NCBI GenBank assembly: GCA_030615745.1
Contig: JAUWYR010000032.1
Span: 1-28,635, forward strand
Reading direction: 5' to 3'
DNA from: Candidatus Zixiibacteriota bacterium
Lineage (GTDB): Bacteria > Zixibacteria > MSB-5A5 > SM23-73-2
DNA: 28,635 nucleotides
Shown here: positions 22,473 to 28,635 of the stretch, piece by piece
Position numbering within the stretch: the first letter of the stretch is position 1
How the letters are laid out: the number at the start of each line of letters is the position of its first letter
The notes under the pieces: generated by a model
Database searches by the model: none
What the model was told of the DNA's origin: nothing
What the model saw: only the letters and a program-made list of their open reading frames with translations
Position numbers and translations under genes: made by a program

Positions 22473-22955
22473 TTGCTAAATATTGGCTTTGGTTATGATG
22501 TTCATAAGTTAGTTGAGGGGAGGGAGCTGATTTTAGGTGGGGTCAAAATCCCTTTTGATAAAGGGCTTTTGGGGTTCTCTGACGCGGATGTTCTATCCCA
22601 TGCTATAGGAGATGCATTGTTGGGCTCTCTGTGTTTAGGAGATCTGGGAAAACATTTTCCAGATACAGACAAAAAATATAAAGGGACTTCCAGTCTGAAG
22701 CTTTTGAGAATTATAAATGAAAAATTAAAAATTAAAAATTCAAAGATACTCTCTATCGATTCTACTATTGTGGCTGAAAAACCTAAGCTTAAAAATTATA
22801 TAGATGATATGAGAAAAAACATTTCGAATGCTTTGAACCTAAAAATTGAGCAGGTCTCAGTTAAAGCAACAACTACTGAAGGATTGGGTTTTACTGGTAG
22901 AGGTGAGGGAATGGCTGCTTTTGCTGTTGTTCTGGTGGAAAGTAGAGAAATTTAG
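22473..22955 (+). CDS. ispF: 2-C-methyl-D-erythritol 2,4-cyclodiphosphate synthase
   Basis: IspF cyclises CDP-ME 2-phosphate, the step two after IspD. 160 residues from TTG 22473, with GGAGG 6 nt upstream. The metal-binding Asp9 and His11 are in [10 protein letters not shown]; further signatures are [40 protein letters not shown] and [15 protein letters not shown]. The longer open frame (to 22416) encodes a repeat-derived peptide and is rejected. A stretch at about 22721-22744 repeats AAAATTAA-type octamers identical in style to intergenic arrays, yet stays in frame at a surface-loop position. The next gene starts at the base after the stop. Confidence 0.95.
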   Translation: MLNIGFGYDVHKLVEGRELILGGVKIPFDKGLLGFSDADVLSHAIGDALLGSLCLGDLGKHFPDTDKKYKGTSSLKLLRIINEKLKIKNSKILSIDSTIVAEKPKLKNYIDDMRKNISNALNLKIEQVSVKATTTEGLGFTGRGEGMAAFAVVLVESREI

Positions 22956-23591
22956 ATGGCGGATTTTTTAATCACAAAAGCTGATGACCTTTCGAATCTG
23001 ATTTTTATCTATGGTGCATTCTGGTTTTATCTTTTTTTATTTTTTAGCAACATCGCAGAGAATCTTTTCCCACCTTATCCGGGAGATACGGTGATTTTAG
23101 TTGGTGGATATCTAGCATCTGCGGATAAATTGAGCTTTTTCGGTGTTTTTTTAACCTCCCTTTTTGGATGTTTAACCGGAGCTATGATCTTATACTTTTT
23201 GGGTTTGAAAAAGGGAAGGAAGGCGTTCAAAAAAGGTAAGATTTTAAATCTTTCTAATCTAACTAAAATCGAGAGATGGTTCAAAAAATATGGGGAGGAG
23301 GTTATATTAGGTTCAAGGTTTCTAACTGGAATAAGGTCAGGTGTGGCTCTTGGCGCTGGAGTAGGAAACGTTAAAATTGAAAAGATGGTTATCTACAGCT
23401 CTATAAGCATTGCTTTATGGAATGGACTTTTAATATTTTTAGCGGCTATCTTTCATAAAAATTGGCAAGCTTTATATAGATTCTTCGTAGTATACAACAG
23501 AGTGGTTTTGATTTTAGTTATCGTCATTTCAGCAGTAGCCTTATTTATATTGGTTAAAAAAAGGTTAAAAAATACTCAGAACACAAACTAA
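22956..23591 (+). CDS. DedA/VTT-family membrane protein
   Basis: A 211-residue protein with about five hydrophobic segments. The DedA hallmarks are ENLFPPYPGDTVILVGGYLA (re-entrant loop, residues 35-54) and the GSRFLTGIRSGVALGAGVGN motif with its conserved arginines (113-132). DedA members flip lipid carriers; some translocate undecaprenyl phosphate across the membrane. The position between isoprenoid genes and D-Ala-D-Ala ligase makes an undecaprenyl phosphate role attractive (inference). The ATG directly follows the ispF stop. The C-terminus is basic. Confidence 0.9.
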   Translation: MADFLITKADDLSNLIFIYGAFWFYLFLFFSNIAENLFPPYPGDTVILVGGYLASADKLSFFGVFLTSLFGCLTGAMILYFLGLKKGRKAFKKGKILNLSNLTKIERWFKKYGEEVILGSRFLTGIRSGVALGAGVGNVKIEKMVIYSSISIALWNGLLIFLAAIFHKNWQALYRFFVVYNRVVLILVIVISAVALFILVKKRLKNTQNTN

Positions 23592-23602
23592 AAGGAGAAA
23601 AG

Positions 23603-24631
23603 TTGAAAATTTTGGTCCTTTTGGGGGGAACATCTTTTGAAAGGGATGTTTCTTTGGCAAGTGGAGAGGCTATAGTTGACGCTTTGAAAAAAGCTGGCCA
23701 TGAGGTTATTCCAGTTGATACCGCGAAAGGGAAAAAGCTCCTATCTTCTTCGACTCAATTTTTGCCTGAAGGGGTAAAGCAAAAACCTCCGGATGTTAAG
23801 TCTCTTCAGAGGATAAGAAAAGAGCTAACTTTAAAAACTATCGAATCTTTTGACTTAAAAGAGGCGGATGTTATCTTCTTAGCCTTACATGGTGCACCGG
23901 GTGAGGATGGAACTATCCAGGCTTTATTGGATATGACCGGAAAGCCCTATACCGGCTCAGGAATGCTTGGTTCAGCTTTGGCGATGAATAAGGCTATGGC
24001 TAAAAAAATCTTTGAATATGAGGGGATTTTAACCCCGAAATGGCTCCTTTTAGAATCCTCAAATCTGACCGATATAGCTGAAATAGAAGATGAGATTGAA
24101 AAAAAACTCGGTTTCCCCTGTGTGGTCAAGCCGAATGATCAAGGTTCGACTGTGGGGTTTTCTTTAGTAGAGGAGATGAAAGATTTAAAGGAAGCTTTTG
24201 AAAAAGTGAAAAAATTTACAGGTCAAATCCTTATTGAGGAATATATTTCTGGAAGGGAGCTCACAGTTGGGATTTTAGATGATAAGCCACTCCCAGTAAT
24301 AGAGATTATCCCTGAGCACGGAATCTATGATTACGAGTGCAAATATACCAAAGGTAAAAGCGGTTATATATGTCCTGCAAAGCTTTCAAAAGAGAAGACT
24401 GAAGAGATTCAAAAAATCGGTTTGAAAGCTTTTAAAGCCTTGGGGTGTCAAGATTATGGGAGAGTTGATTTCAGGTATTCGGAGGATGAGAAGTTTCTTT
24501 GTCTGGAGGTGAATTCTTTGCCAGGGATGACCGTAACGAGCTTGGTTCCTAAGGCAGCAAAGGCAATTGGAATTGAGTTTCCAGAACTTGTGGACAGGAT
24601 TGTAAATTTGGCTTTAAAGAAGAAAAAATGA
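23603..24631 (+). CDS. ddl: D-alanine--D-alanine ligase
   Basis: An ATP-grasp ligase of 342 residues that makes the D-Ala-D-Ala dipeptide for peptidoglycan. Motifs: LLGGTSFERDVSLASGEAI at the N-terminus, LALHGAPGEDGTIQALLDM, YTGSGMLGSALAMNKAMAKK, FPCVVKPNDQGSTVGFSLV, IEEYISGRELTVGIL, and the metal-binding end with YGRVDFR and LEVNSLPGMT. The start is TTG 23603, with AAAGGAGAA upstream. The stop overlaps the next ATG (ATGA). It implies a peptidoglycan wall. Confidence 0.96.
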   Translation: MKILVLLGGTSFERDVSLASGEAIVDALKKAGHEVIPVDTAKGKKLLSSSTQFLPEGVKQKPPDVKSLQRIRKELTLKTIESFDLKEADVIFLALHGAPGEDGTIQALLDMTGKPYTGSGMLGSALAMNKAMAKKIFEYEGILTPKWLLLESSNLTDIAEIEDEIEKKLGFPCVVKPNDQGSTVGFSLVEEMKDLKEAFEKVKKFTGQILIEEYISGRELTVGILDDKPLPVIEIIPEHGIYDYECKYTKGKSGYICPAKLSKEKTEEIQKIGLKAFKALGCQDYGRVDFRYSEDEKFLCLEVNSLPGMTVTSLVPKAAKAIGIEFPELVDRIVNLALKKKK

Positions 24632-25377
24632 ATAATAAACAAAAATTAGATGCAATTATTTTCGATATGGGAAGCACTCTAATTGAGTTCGAGAACTCCT
24701 CCTGGGAAGTTCTTAATAAATTGTGCGCTAAAAATAGTTACGAGTTTCTGAAAAAGAAAAACCTAATCGAGATAGATTACAAGATTTGGCTTTTTTTACT
24801 TGAATCAGGGTTTGAAAAAGTTTTTAAAGATTCAGACAAAAACTTAAAAGAGATTAAATTTGAAGATATGATGGCATCTTTTTTTAAAAGACTGAAGTTT
24901 GAAATCTCTGATGGATTGTATTCGAATTTTCTTGAGGCATACTATAAGCCGGTTACCGAACAGATAACATTGGTTGATGGAGCAGTTGATGTTTTAAGAT
25001 TTTTTAAAGGTAAAAAAATAAAAATTGGATTGATCTCCAATACCATATTTTCTGAAAGGTTTCATTTAGATGAGCTGAAAAGATTTGGGATCTTTCCTTT
25101 TCTGGATGTTTTCTTGTTTTCCTCAGAGGTAGGATATAAAAAACCTCATCCTGAAATCTTTAAATTATGTCTTAAAAAATTAAATGTCAAACCGAAAAAC
25201 TCAGCCTTTCTTGGGGATAGATTAGTGGAGGATATTGGGGGCGCACAAAATATGGGAATCAAGGCTATTTTGTTGGCTAAAAAAGGAAGGGATTATTCAA
25301 AACCTATTGTTCCTGATGGGAAAATAGAGGATTTATATCAGCTTGAAAATGAGGTTCTGAAATTTTTTGAAATCTAA
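24628..25377 (+). CDS. HAD-superfamily hydrolase
   Basis: A 249-residue haloacid-dehalogenase-fold protein with a helical cap (about residues 25-95). Motif I is FDMGSTL (residues 12-18), with the nucleophile Asp13 and Gly in place of the usual second Asp; motif II is the LISNT segment; the lysine is in GYKKPHPEIF; motif IV is FLGDRLVEDIGGAQNMG. Proteins of this layout are small-molecule phosphatases or dehalogenase-like enzymes, but no substrate can be given. The DxG form is found in a subgroup and may change the reaction. It is translated by overlap with ddl and ends 9 nt before cysS. Confidence 0.88.
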   Translation: MNNKQKLDAIIFDMGSTLIEFENSSWEVLNKLCAKNSYEFLKKKNLIEIDYKIWLFLLESGFEKVFKDSDKNLKEIKFEDMMASFFKRLKFEISDGLYSNFLEAYYKPVTEQITLVDGAVDVLRFFKGKKIKIGLISNTIFSERFHLDELKRFGIFPFLDVFLFSSEVGYKKPHPEIFKLCLKKLNVKPKNSAFLGDRLVEDIGGAQNMGIKAILLAKKGRDYSKPIVPDGKIEDLYQLENEVLKFFEI

Positions 25378-25386
25378 AGGTAAAAG

Positions 25387-26784
25387 ATGGCTTTAAGATT
25401 TTTTAACACGCTCACAAGAAAGAAAGAGGAGTTTGTTCCGATTGAACCAGGGAAGGTTGGGATGTACTGCTGTGGTCCCACAGTTTACGATTATGCTCAT
25501 ATTGGAAACTTCAGAGCCTATATGTTTGAGGACCTTTTAAGAAGATACTTAGAATACAAAGGGTTTAAAGTAACTCAGGTGATGAACGTAACCGATGTTG
25601 ATGATAAGACCATTGCTGGTTCTCGGGCAAAGAATATATCTTTGTCCGAATATACAAAAAGGTATAAAGATGCTTTTTTTGAAGACCTCGATTATTTAAA
25701 TATAGAGAGGGCTGAACACTTTCCTGAAGCAACCGCACATATAAAAGAGATGGTCGATTTGGTAAAAAAACTTCTGGATAAAGGTTATGCTTATCGTTCA
25801 AACGGGGATATTTATTTTAAGCTATCGAGTTTTAAAGAGTATGGGAAGCTTTCGAAGATGAAGCTTGAAAATTTAAAAATCGGAGCAAGGGTTGCATCAG
25901 ACGAATATGAAAAAGAACAGGCTTCAGATTTTGCTTTATGGAAAGGATGGGACCAAAAGGATGGTGATGTTTTCTGGGAGACTGAGCTGGGCAAAGGTAG
26001 GCCGGGATGGCATATCGAATGCTCAGCTATGAGCATGAAATATCTTGGCGAGCATTTCGACATTCATACTGGAGGGGAAGATAATATATTCCCTCATCAT
26101 GAGAACGAGATCGCTCAGTCTGAATCGGCAACCGGTAAAAAATTCGTCAATTTCTGGCTCCATAATGGGTTTCTTATGGTCGAGGGAAAAAAAATGGCTA
26201 AATCATTTGGAAACTACTACACTTTAAGAGACCTTTTAAACAAAGAGTATAATCCTATGGCAATAAGGTATCTTTTGATGTCCACCCATTACCGACAGCA
26301 ACTAAATTTCACCTTTCAGGGATTGGAGGCAGCTAAAAATGCAATACAAAGGCTTTTTGACTTCCTTGATAATCTAAAAAGGGTGAAAGAAGAAAAAGAT
26401 AATTCAGAAGTAGATAGTTTATTACAAAAGGCAAAAATGAAATTTGAGGATGTCTTAGATGATGATTTGAATATCTCCGAAGGATTGGGGGTTATATTTG
26501 ATCTGGTGAGGGACATTAATAGATTAATTGATGATGAAAAGATCTCAAGAAATGATGCTTTAAAGGTAATAGAGCAGATGAGAAGTTTTGATAAGGTCTT
26601 AGGTGTTTTGGAAAAAGATGAGCTGGTCTTAGATGAGAGGATAAAGGAATTGATCAAAAAAAGAGAGCTTGCAAGATTTGAGAAAAATTGGGAATTGGCT
26701 GATAAGATAAGAAAAGAGATTGAAAAGGAGGGGATAATAATAGAGGATACACCGGAGGGACCAAAGGCTAAAAGGAAAATCTAA
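25387..26784 (+). CDS. cysS: Cysteinyl-tRNA synthetase
   Basis: A 465-residue class Ia synthetase that charges tRNA-Cys. Zinc-site and HIGH regions are in YCCGPTVYDYAHIGNFRAY (HIGN at 38-41), with further signatures VMNVTDVDDKTI, GRPGWHIECSAMS, HTGGEDNIFPHHENEIAQSE and GKKMAKSFGNY (KMAKS 269-273). The C-terminal helical DALR-type domain ends with EKEGIIIEDTPEGPKAKR, typical of the family. It is the last gene of the ispD-to-cysS run. No T-box is seen upstream. An octamer array starts 6 nt after its stop codon. Confidence 0.97.
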   Translation: MALRFFNTLTRKKEEFVPIEPGKVGMYCCGPTVYDYAHIGNFRAYMFEDLLRRYLEYKGFKVTQVMNVTDVDDKTIAGSRAKNISLSEYTKRYKDAFFEDLDYLNIERAEHFPEATAHIKEMVDLVKKLLDKGYAYRSNGDIYFKLSSFKEYGKLSKMKLENLKIGARVASDEYEKEQASDFALWKGWDQKDGDVFWETELGKGRPGWHIECSAMSMKYLGEHFDIHTGGEDNIFPHHENEIAQSESATGKKFVNFWLHNGFLMVEGKKMAKSFGNYYTLRDLLNKEYNPMAIRYLLMSTHYRQQLNFTFQGLEAAKNAIQRLFDFLDNLKRVKEEKDNSEVDSLLQKAKMKFEDVLDDDLNISEGLGVIFDLVRDINRLIDDEKISRNDALKVIEQMRSFDKVLGVLEKDELVLDERIKELIKKRELARFEKNWELADKIRKEIEKEGIIIEDTPEGPKAKRKI

Positions 26785-26790
26785 AGTTTT

Positions 26791-26837
26791 GTTCAAGGGT
26801 TCAATAGTTCAATGGTTTAAGGGTTTAAGGTTCAAGG
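26791..26837. repeat. Octamer array after cysS (GTTCAANN)
   Basis: Six units: GTTCAAGG, GTTCAATA, GTTCAATG, GTTTAAGG, GTTTAAG (7 nt), GTTCAAGG. Six positions are nearly constant and two vary freely. Confidence 0.85.
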
Positions 26838-26873
26838 AGAAAATCAAGTTCTCGCCTTGACTTCCAACTTATC

Positions 26874-26896
26874 GCAAGGCTGAAAGCCTTGCCTAT
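26874..26896. repeat. REP-like hairpin with ATAG foot
   Basis: GCAAGGCT / AGCCTTGC stem with a GAA loop (26874-26892), followed by CTAT (26893-26896). It could help end cysS transcription, but there is no T-run directly after it. Confidence 0.5.
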
Positions 26897-26921
26897 GGGT
26901 TCTTTTGAACGTATATTTTTA

Positions 26922-26949
26922 TTGACAAAGAGAGTTTTTAATATATATT
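26922..26949 (+). promoter_or_regulatory. tRNA cluster promoter
   Basis: TTGACA (26922-26927), a 16-nt spacer and TATATT (26944-26949), about 55 nt before tRNA-Thr. Confidence 0.75.
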
Positions 26950-27004
26950 CGTTTTTTGTCAGATGGATCGCGAAGGATCTTCGAGTTGACGATTCGATTT
27001 ATTT

Positions 27005-27076
27005 GCCGATGTAGCTCAGCGGTAGAGCAAGTGATTTGTAATCACTAGGTCAGAGGTTCGAATCCTCTCATCGGCT
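27005..27076 (+). tRNA. tRNA-Thr (anticodon TGT)
   Basis: Full cloverleaf: acceptor GCCGATG/CATCGGC, D arm GCTC/GAGC, anticodon stem AGTGA/TCACT with loop TTTGTAA, T arm AGAGG-TTCGAAT-CCTCT. The 3' CCA is not encoded. It is the first tRNA of a Thr-Tyr-Gly cluster. Confidence 0.97.
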
Positions 27077-27082
27077 AGAAAG

Positions 27083-27115
27083 ACAGTTTATAAGTTTATA
27101 GAGTTTAAGAGTTTA
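27083..27115. repeat. Left phased array of the four-helix-bundle gene
   Basis: Units ACAGTTTA, TAAGTTTA, TAGAGTTTA, AGAGTTTA (consensus NNAGTTTA), ending at the base before the GTG start codon. Inverted relative to the array downstream of the gene. Confidence 0.85.
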
Positions 27116-27487
27116 GTGAAAGGAAAAGAAAAGGAGTTTGGCTTTAAAAAATTAGTGGTGTGGCAGAAATCAGTTGATTTAGCAGAGGAGGTATATAAAG
27201 CTGTCAAGGGTTTTCCGAGAAAGGAATCCCACATCTTGGTGCCACAGCTTTTAAGATGTGCCAACTCAATTCCAGCAAATATTGCAGAAGGGAGTTATCG
27301 AAGATCAAAAAAGGAATTTGTTCAATTTCTTTATGTAGCAAAAGGTTCCCTTGGAGAGACAGTAACTTATTTAGAATTAGCTTTCAGGCAAAGGTATTTA
27401 AGTCAATTAGTTTATGAACGATTAATTACAAAATATAAGGAGGTTTTGACCCTTTTAGTCGGTCTGATCAATTCGTTACGAAAATGA
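27116..27487 (+). CDS. Four-helix-bundle protein, S23 / 23S rRNA intervening-sequence type
   Basis: A 123-residue all-helical protein of the S23/IVP family: FKKLVVWQKSVDLAEEVYKA in helix 1, FPRKESHILVPQLLRCANSI, then the signature PANIAEGSYRRSKKEFVQFL and YVAKGSLGETVTYLELA. Members were named from genes inside 23S rRNA intervening sequences, though most are free-standing; the fold forms pentamers and is related to the Avd accessory protein of diversity-generating retroelements. Its cellular role is unknown. The start is GTG 27116, the first base after the left array, without a ribosome site. The right array begins with the last base of the stop codon. The gene lies between tRNA-Thr and tRNA-Tyr, so it would be carried on the tRNA transcript. 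Confidence 0.9.
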   Translation: MKGKEKEFGFKKLVVWQKSVDLAEEVYKAVKGFPRKESHILVPQLLRCANSIPANIAEGSYRRSKKEFVQFLYVAKGSLGETVTYLELAFRQRYLSQLVYERLITKYKEVLTLLVGLINSLRK

Positions 27488-27542
27488 CTTATAAACTTGT
27501 AGACTTATAAACTTCTAAACTTGTAGACTTATAAACTTATTG
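27487..27542. repeat. Right phased array of the four-helix-bundle gene
   Basis: Seven perfect-register octamers: ACTTATAA, ACTTGTAG, ACTTATAA, ACTTCTAA, ACTTGTAG, ACTTATAA, ACTTATTG. The first base is the final A of the TGA stop codon. The units are the reverse complement type of the left array (AGTTTA against TAAACT). Confidence 0.9.
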
Positions 27543-27550
27543 ATTAACCC

Positions 27551-27632
27551 GGAGGGGTACCCAAGTGGCCAAAGGGAACAGACTGTAAATCTGTCGGCGT
27601 AGCCTTCGGAGGTTCAAATCCTCCCCCCTCCA
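27551..27632 (+). tRNA. tRNA-Tyr (anticodon GTA)
   Basis: Class II tRNA with long variable arm (CGGCGTAGCCTTCGG region). Acceptor GGAGGGG/CCCCTCC, anticodon stem ACAGA/TCTGT with loop CTGTAAA, T arm GGAGG-TTCAAAT-CCTCC. CCA is not encoded. Confidence 0.97.
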
Positions 27633-27639
27633 GGAAAAG

Positions 27640-27717
27640 GCAGTTTAGAAGTTTAAAAGGTTTAGAAGGTTTAAAACATAATTTATAAACTAATAAACTT
27701 ATAAACTCTTAAACTGC
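27640..27717. repeat. Gene-less inverted array (empty counterpart of the four-helix-bundle locus)
   Basis: The left half is GCAGTTTA, GAAGTTTA, AAAGGTTTA, GAAGGTTTA. The right half is TAAACTAA, TAAACTTA, TAAACTCT, TAAACTGC, separated by a short AAAACATAATTTA centre. The ends GCAGTTTA and TAAACTGC are perfect inverted octamers. Same unit type and same left/right orientation as 27083-27115 and 27487-27542. Confidence 0.85.
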
Positions 27718-27723
27718 TTTACT

Positions 27724-27797
27724 GCGGGAGTAACTCAGTTGGCAAGAGTCACAGCCTTCCAAGCTGTTGGTCGCGGGTTCGAGTCCCGTCTCCCGCT
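27724..27797 (+). tRNA. tRNA-Gly (anticodon TCC)
   Basis: Acceptor GCGGGAG/CTCCCGC, D stem ACTC/GAGT, anticodon stem ACAGC/GCTGT with loop CTTCCAA, T arm GCGGG-TTCGAGT-CCCGT. CCA is not encoded. It is the last tRNA before the terminator. Confidence 0.97.
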
Positions 27798-27800
27798 TTG

Positions 27801-27827
27801 AAATTTTGCCCTGGTGGGCAAAATTTT
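27801..27827 (+). terminator. Probable terminator of the tRNA cluster
   Basis: Perfect 11-bp stem AAATTTTGCCC / GGGCAAAATTT with TGGT loop, 3 nt after tRNA-Gly. The T-rich 3' arm supplies a short T-run, and the symmetric stem could act in both directions. Confidence 0.65.
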
Positions 27828-27828
27828 A

Positions 27829-27863
27829 GTTGATGGTTAATAGTGGATAGTTAATAGTTTTGA
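27829..27863. repeat. Heptamer array after the tRNA terminator
   Basis: Units GTTGATG, GTTAATA, GTGGATA, GTTAATA, GTTTTGA in register, close in type to the array across the ispD stop. Confidence 0.75.
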
Positions 27864-28421
27864 ATTTAAACTCTATAAAAACTTTGCGGTCAATGGTTTT
27901 TAAAAGGATTTTGTAAATAGGGTAGACATTCTTTAATTTGCTAGTTAAGGTTAATTTTTAAGAAATTTTTTCGAACTAAATTTACCTTTAAACTCTTTAA
28001 AATAATTATCCCTTTAAACAAACAAAAATCAAAGATAAGCGTATAAAAAATCGAATATTATCTTTGGAGAAAAAACAAAACTTTTAAGTGAACTTTTGTC
28101 TGAGGTGGTGTTTAATTATCTAAATCGAAAAAGAAATTGAAAATATATTAAAATTTAGGATAGTTAGGGGTTTAAGCTTTCAATTCTTTTTGTAAATTTC
28201 TTTCTATTAAGGGTTTAGATTTTTTCTTTTTGTTCGATAAAATTGTTATAGAAGATTTTGCCTCGATTGTTCCAGATACAAAAGGTTTTGAGCTATATAT
28301 TTTTAGCAATACAGTTTGTGAATAAAAATAATCGATTTTTTTTGTGAGCAAAGATTTTACCTGAGATAGTTTTAAAGTCTTGCTCTTTTATTATGTGTAT
28401 TTTTTTCATTAAAAAAACAGT
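27864..28421. other. Long gene-free AT-rich region before cysK
   Basis: No open frame with a ribosome site is seen on either strand. Two weak hairpins can be drawn: AAGGTTAATTT / AAATTTACCTT (27947-27988) and AAAGATAA / TTATCTTT (28031-28065). No riboswitch or T-box pattern is recognised, and no clear promoter for cysK could be placed. It may hold an unrecognised small RNA or be decayed sequence. Confidence 0.5.
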
Positions 28422-28635
28422 ATGATTTTTAATAACATTCTTGAAACTATCGGTAGAACACCTTTGGTTAAGATTAACAAATTAGTTGGGGAAAATGATG
28501 CCACCTTGATTGCCAAGCTTGAGTCTTTTAACCCATGTGGATCGGTCAAGGATCGGATAGGACTTTCCATGATCGAGGCGGCGGAAAAAGATGGTTCGTT
28601 AAAACCCGGAATGACTATTGTGGAACCGACCTCAG
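28422..28635 (+). CDS. cysK: Cysteine synthase, N-terminal part, cut by window edge
   Basis: The first 71 residues are present: [19 protein letters not shown], then [20 protein letters not shown] and [20 protein letters not shown]. These are the canonical start of fold-type II PLP O-acetylserine sulfhydrylases; the lysine in SVKDRI forms the Schiff base with the cofactor. The enzyme makes cysteine from O-acetylserine and sulfide. CysK, CysM and cystathionine beta-synthase share this segment, but the [10 protein letters not shown] start favours CysK. No strong ribosome site precedes the ATG. Cysteine biosynthesis lies near cysS here only after an intervening tRNA cluster. Confidence 0.9.
   Translation, partial: MIFNNILETIGRTPLVKINKLVGENDATLIAKLESFNPCGSVKDRIGLSMIEAAEKDGSLKPGMTIVEPTS

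Noticed and set aside
27116-27487. Diversity-generating retroelement accessory gene (Avd)
   Set aside because: Avd shares the four-helix-bundle fold, but there is no reverse transcriptase and no template/variable repeat pair, and the sequence fits the S23 branch better.

Overview
The window is chromosomal DNA from an AT-rich bacterium with compact, mostly co-directional housekeeping genes. Bacterial traits are strong Shine-Dalgarno sites, sigma70-type promoters, a programmed-frameshift RF2 gene, D-Ala-D-Ala ligase, MEP-pathway isoprenoid genes and bacterial tRNAs. Sec-exported proteins with cohesin-like and dockerin-like modules, frequent TTG starts and abundant intergenic palindromes suggest an uncultured lineage near the FCB superphylum. 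That placement is inference; no rRNA is present to settle it.

Layout. 1-2144 (minus): an aminopeptidase (cut by the window edge) downstream of an OPT-family oligopeptide transporter, a likely peptide uptake and digestion pair. 2441-4350 (plus): thiC and a small exported cohesin-like protein. 4760-5941: a LysN/MocR-like PLP aminotransferase. 6440-9403: a 987-residue exported protein with a C39-like papain-fold domain and two dockerin-like repeats, behind a promoter, a roughly 300-nt structured leader, and with a clear terminator after it. 9711-11516 (minus): rqcH/NFACT, whose C-terminus runs into repeat DNA. 11924-13001: prfB with the classic CTTTGAC frameshift. 13204-15592: a zinc-ribbon protein, pta, a deoxyribosyltransferase-like protein and an FmdB-type zinc ribbon. 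15810-21575: yebC-ruvC-ruvA-ruvB-queH-DUF2905, a small membrane protein, a RAYT transposase and queA, which is the widespread yebC-ruvCAB-que neighbourhood interrupted by a REP/RAYT insertion. 21694-26784: ispD-ispF-dedA-ddl-HAD-cysS. 27005-27797: tRNA-Thr, a four-helix-bundle (S23/IVP-type) gene, tRNA-Tyr and tRNA-Gly. 28422-end: start of cysK.

Two repeat systems run through the intergenic DNA. The first is a set of about eleven hairpins or palindromes with a GTAG (or ATAG) foot. These are the hallmark of REP elements moved by RAYT transposases, and one RAYT gene lies here flanked by two of them. The second is a set of short phased arrays with 7-, 8- or 9-nt units, each locus having its own unit. 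They sit at or inside gene ends. Two such arrays in inverted orientation bound the four-helix-bundle gene exactly between tRNA genes, and a gene-less version of the same inverted structure lies about 100 bp further on. The second system is the best candidate for something not well described.
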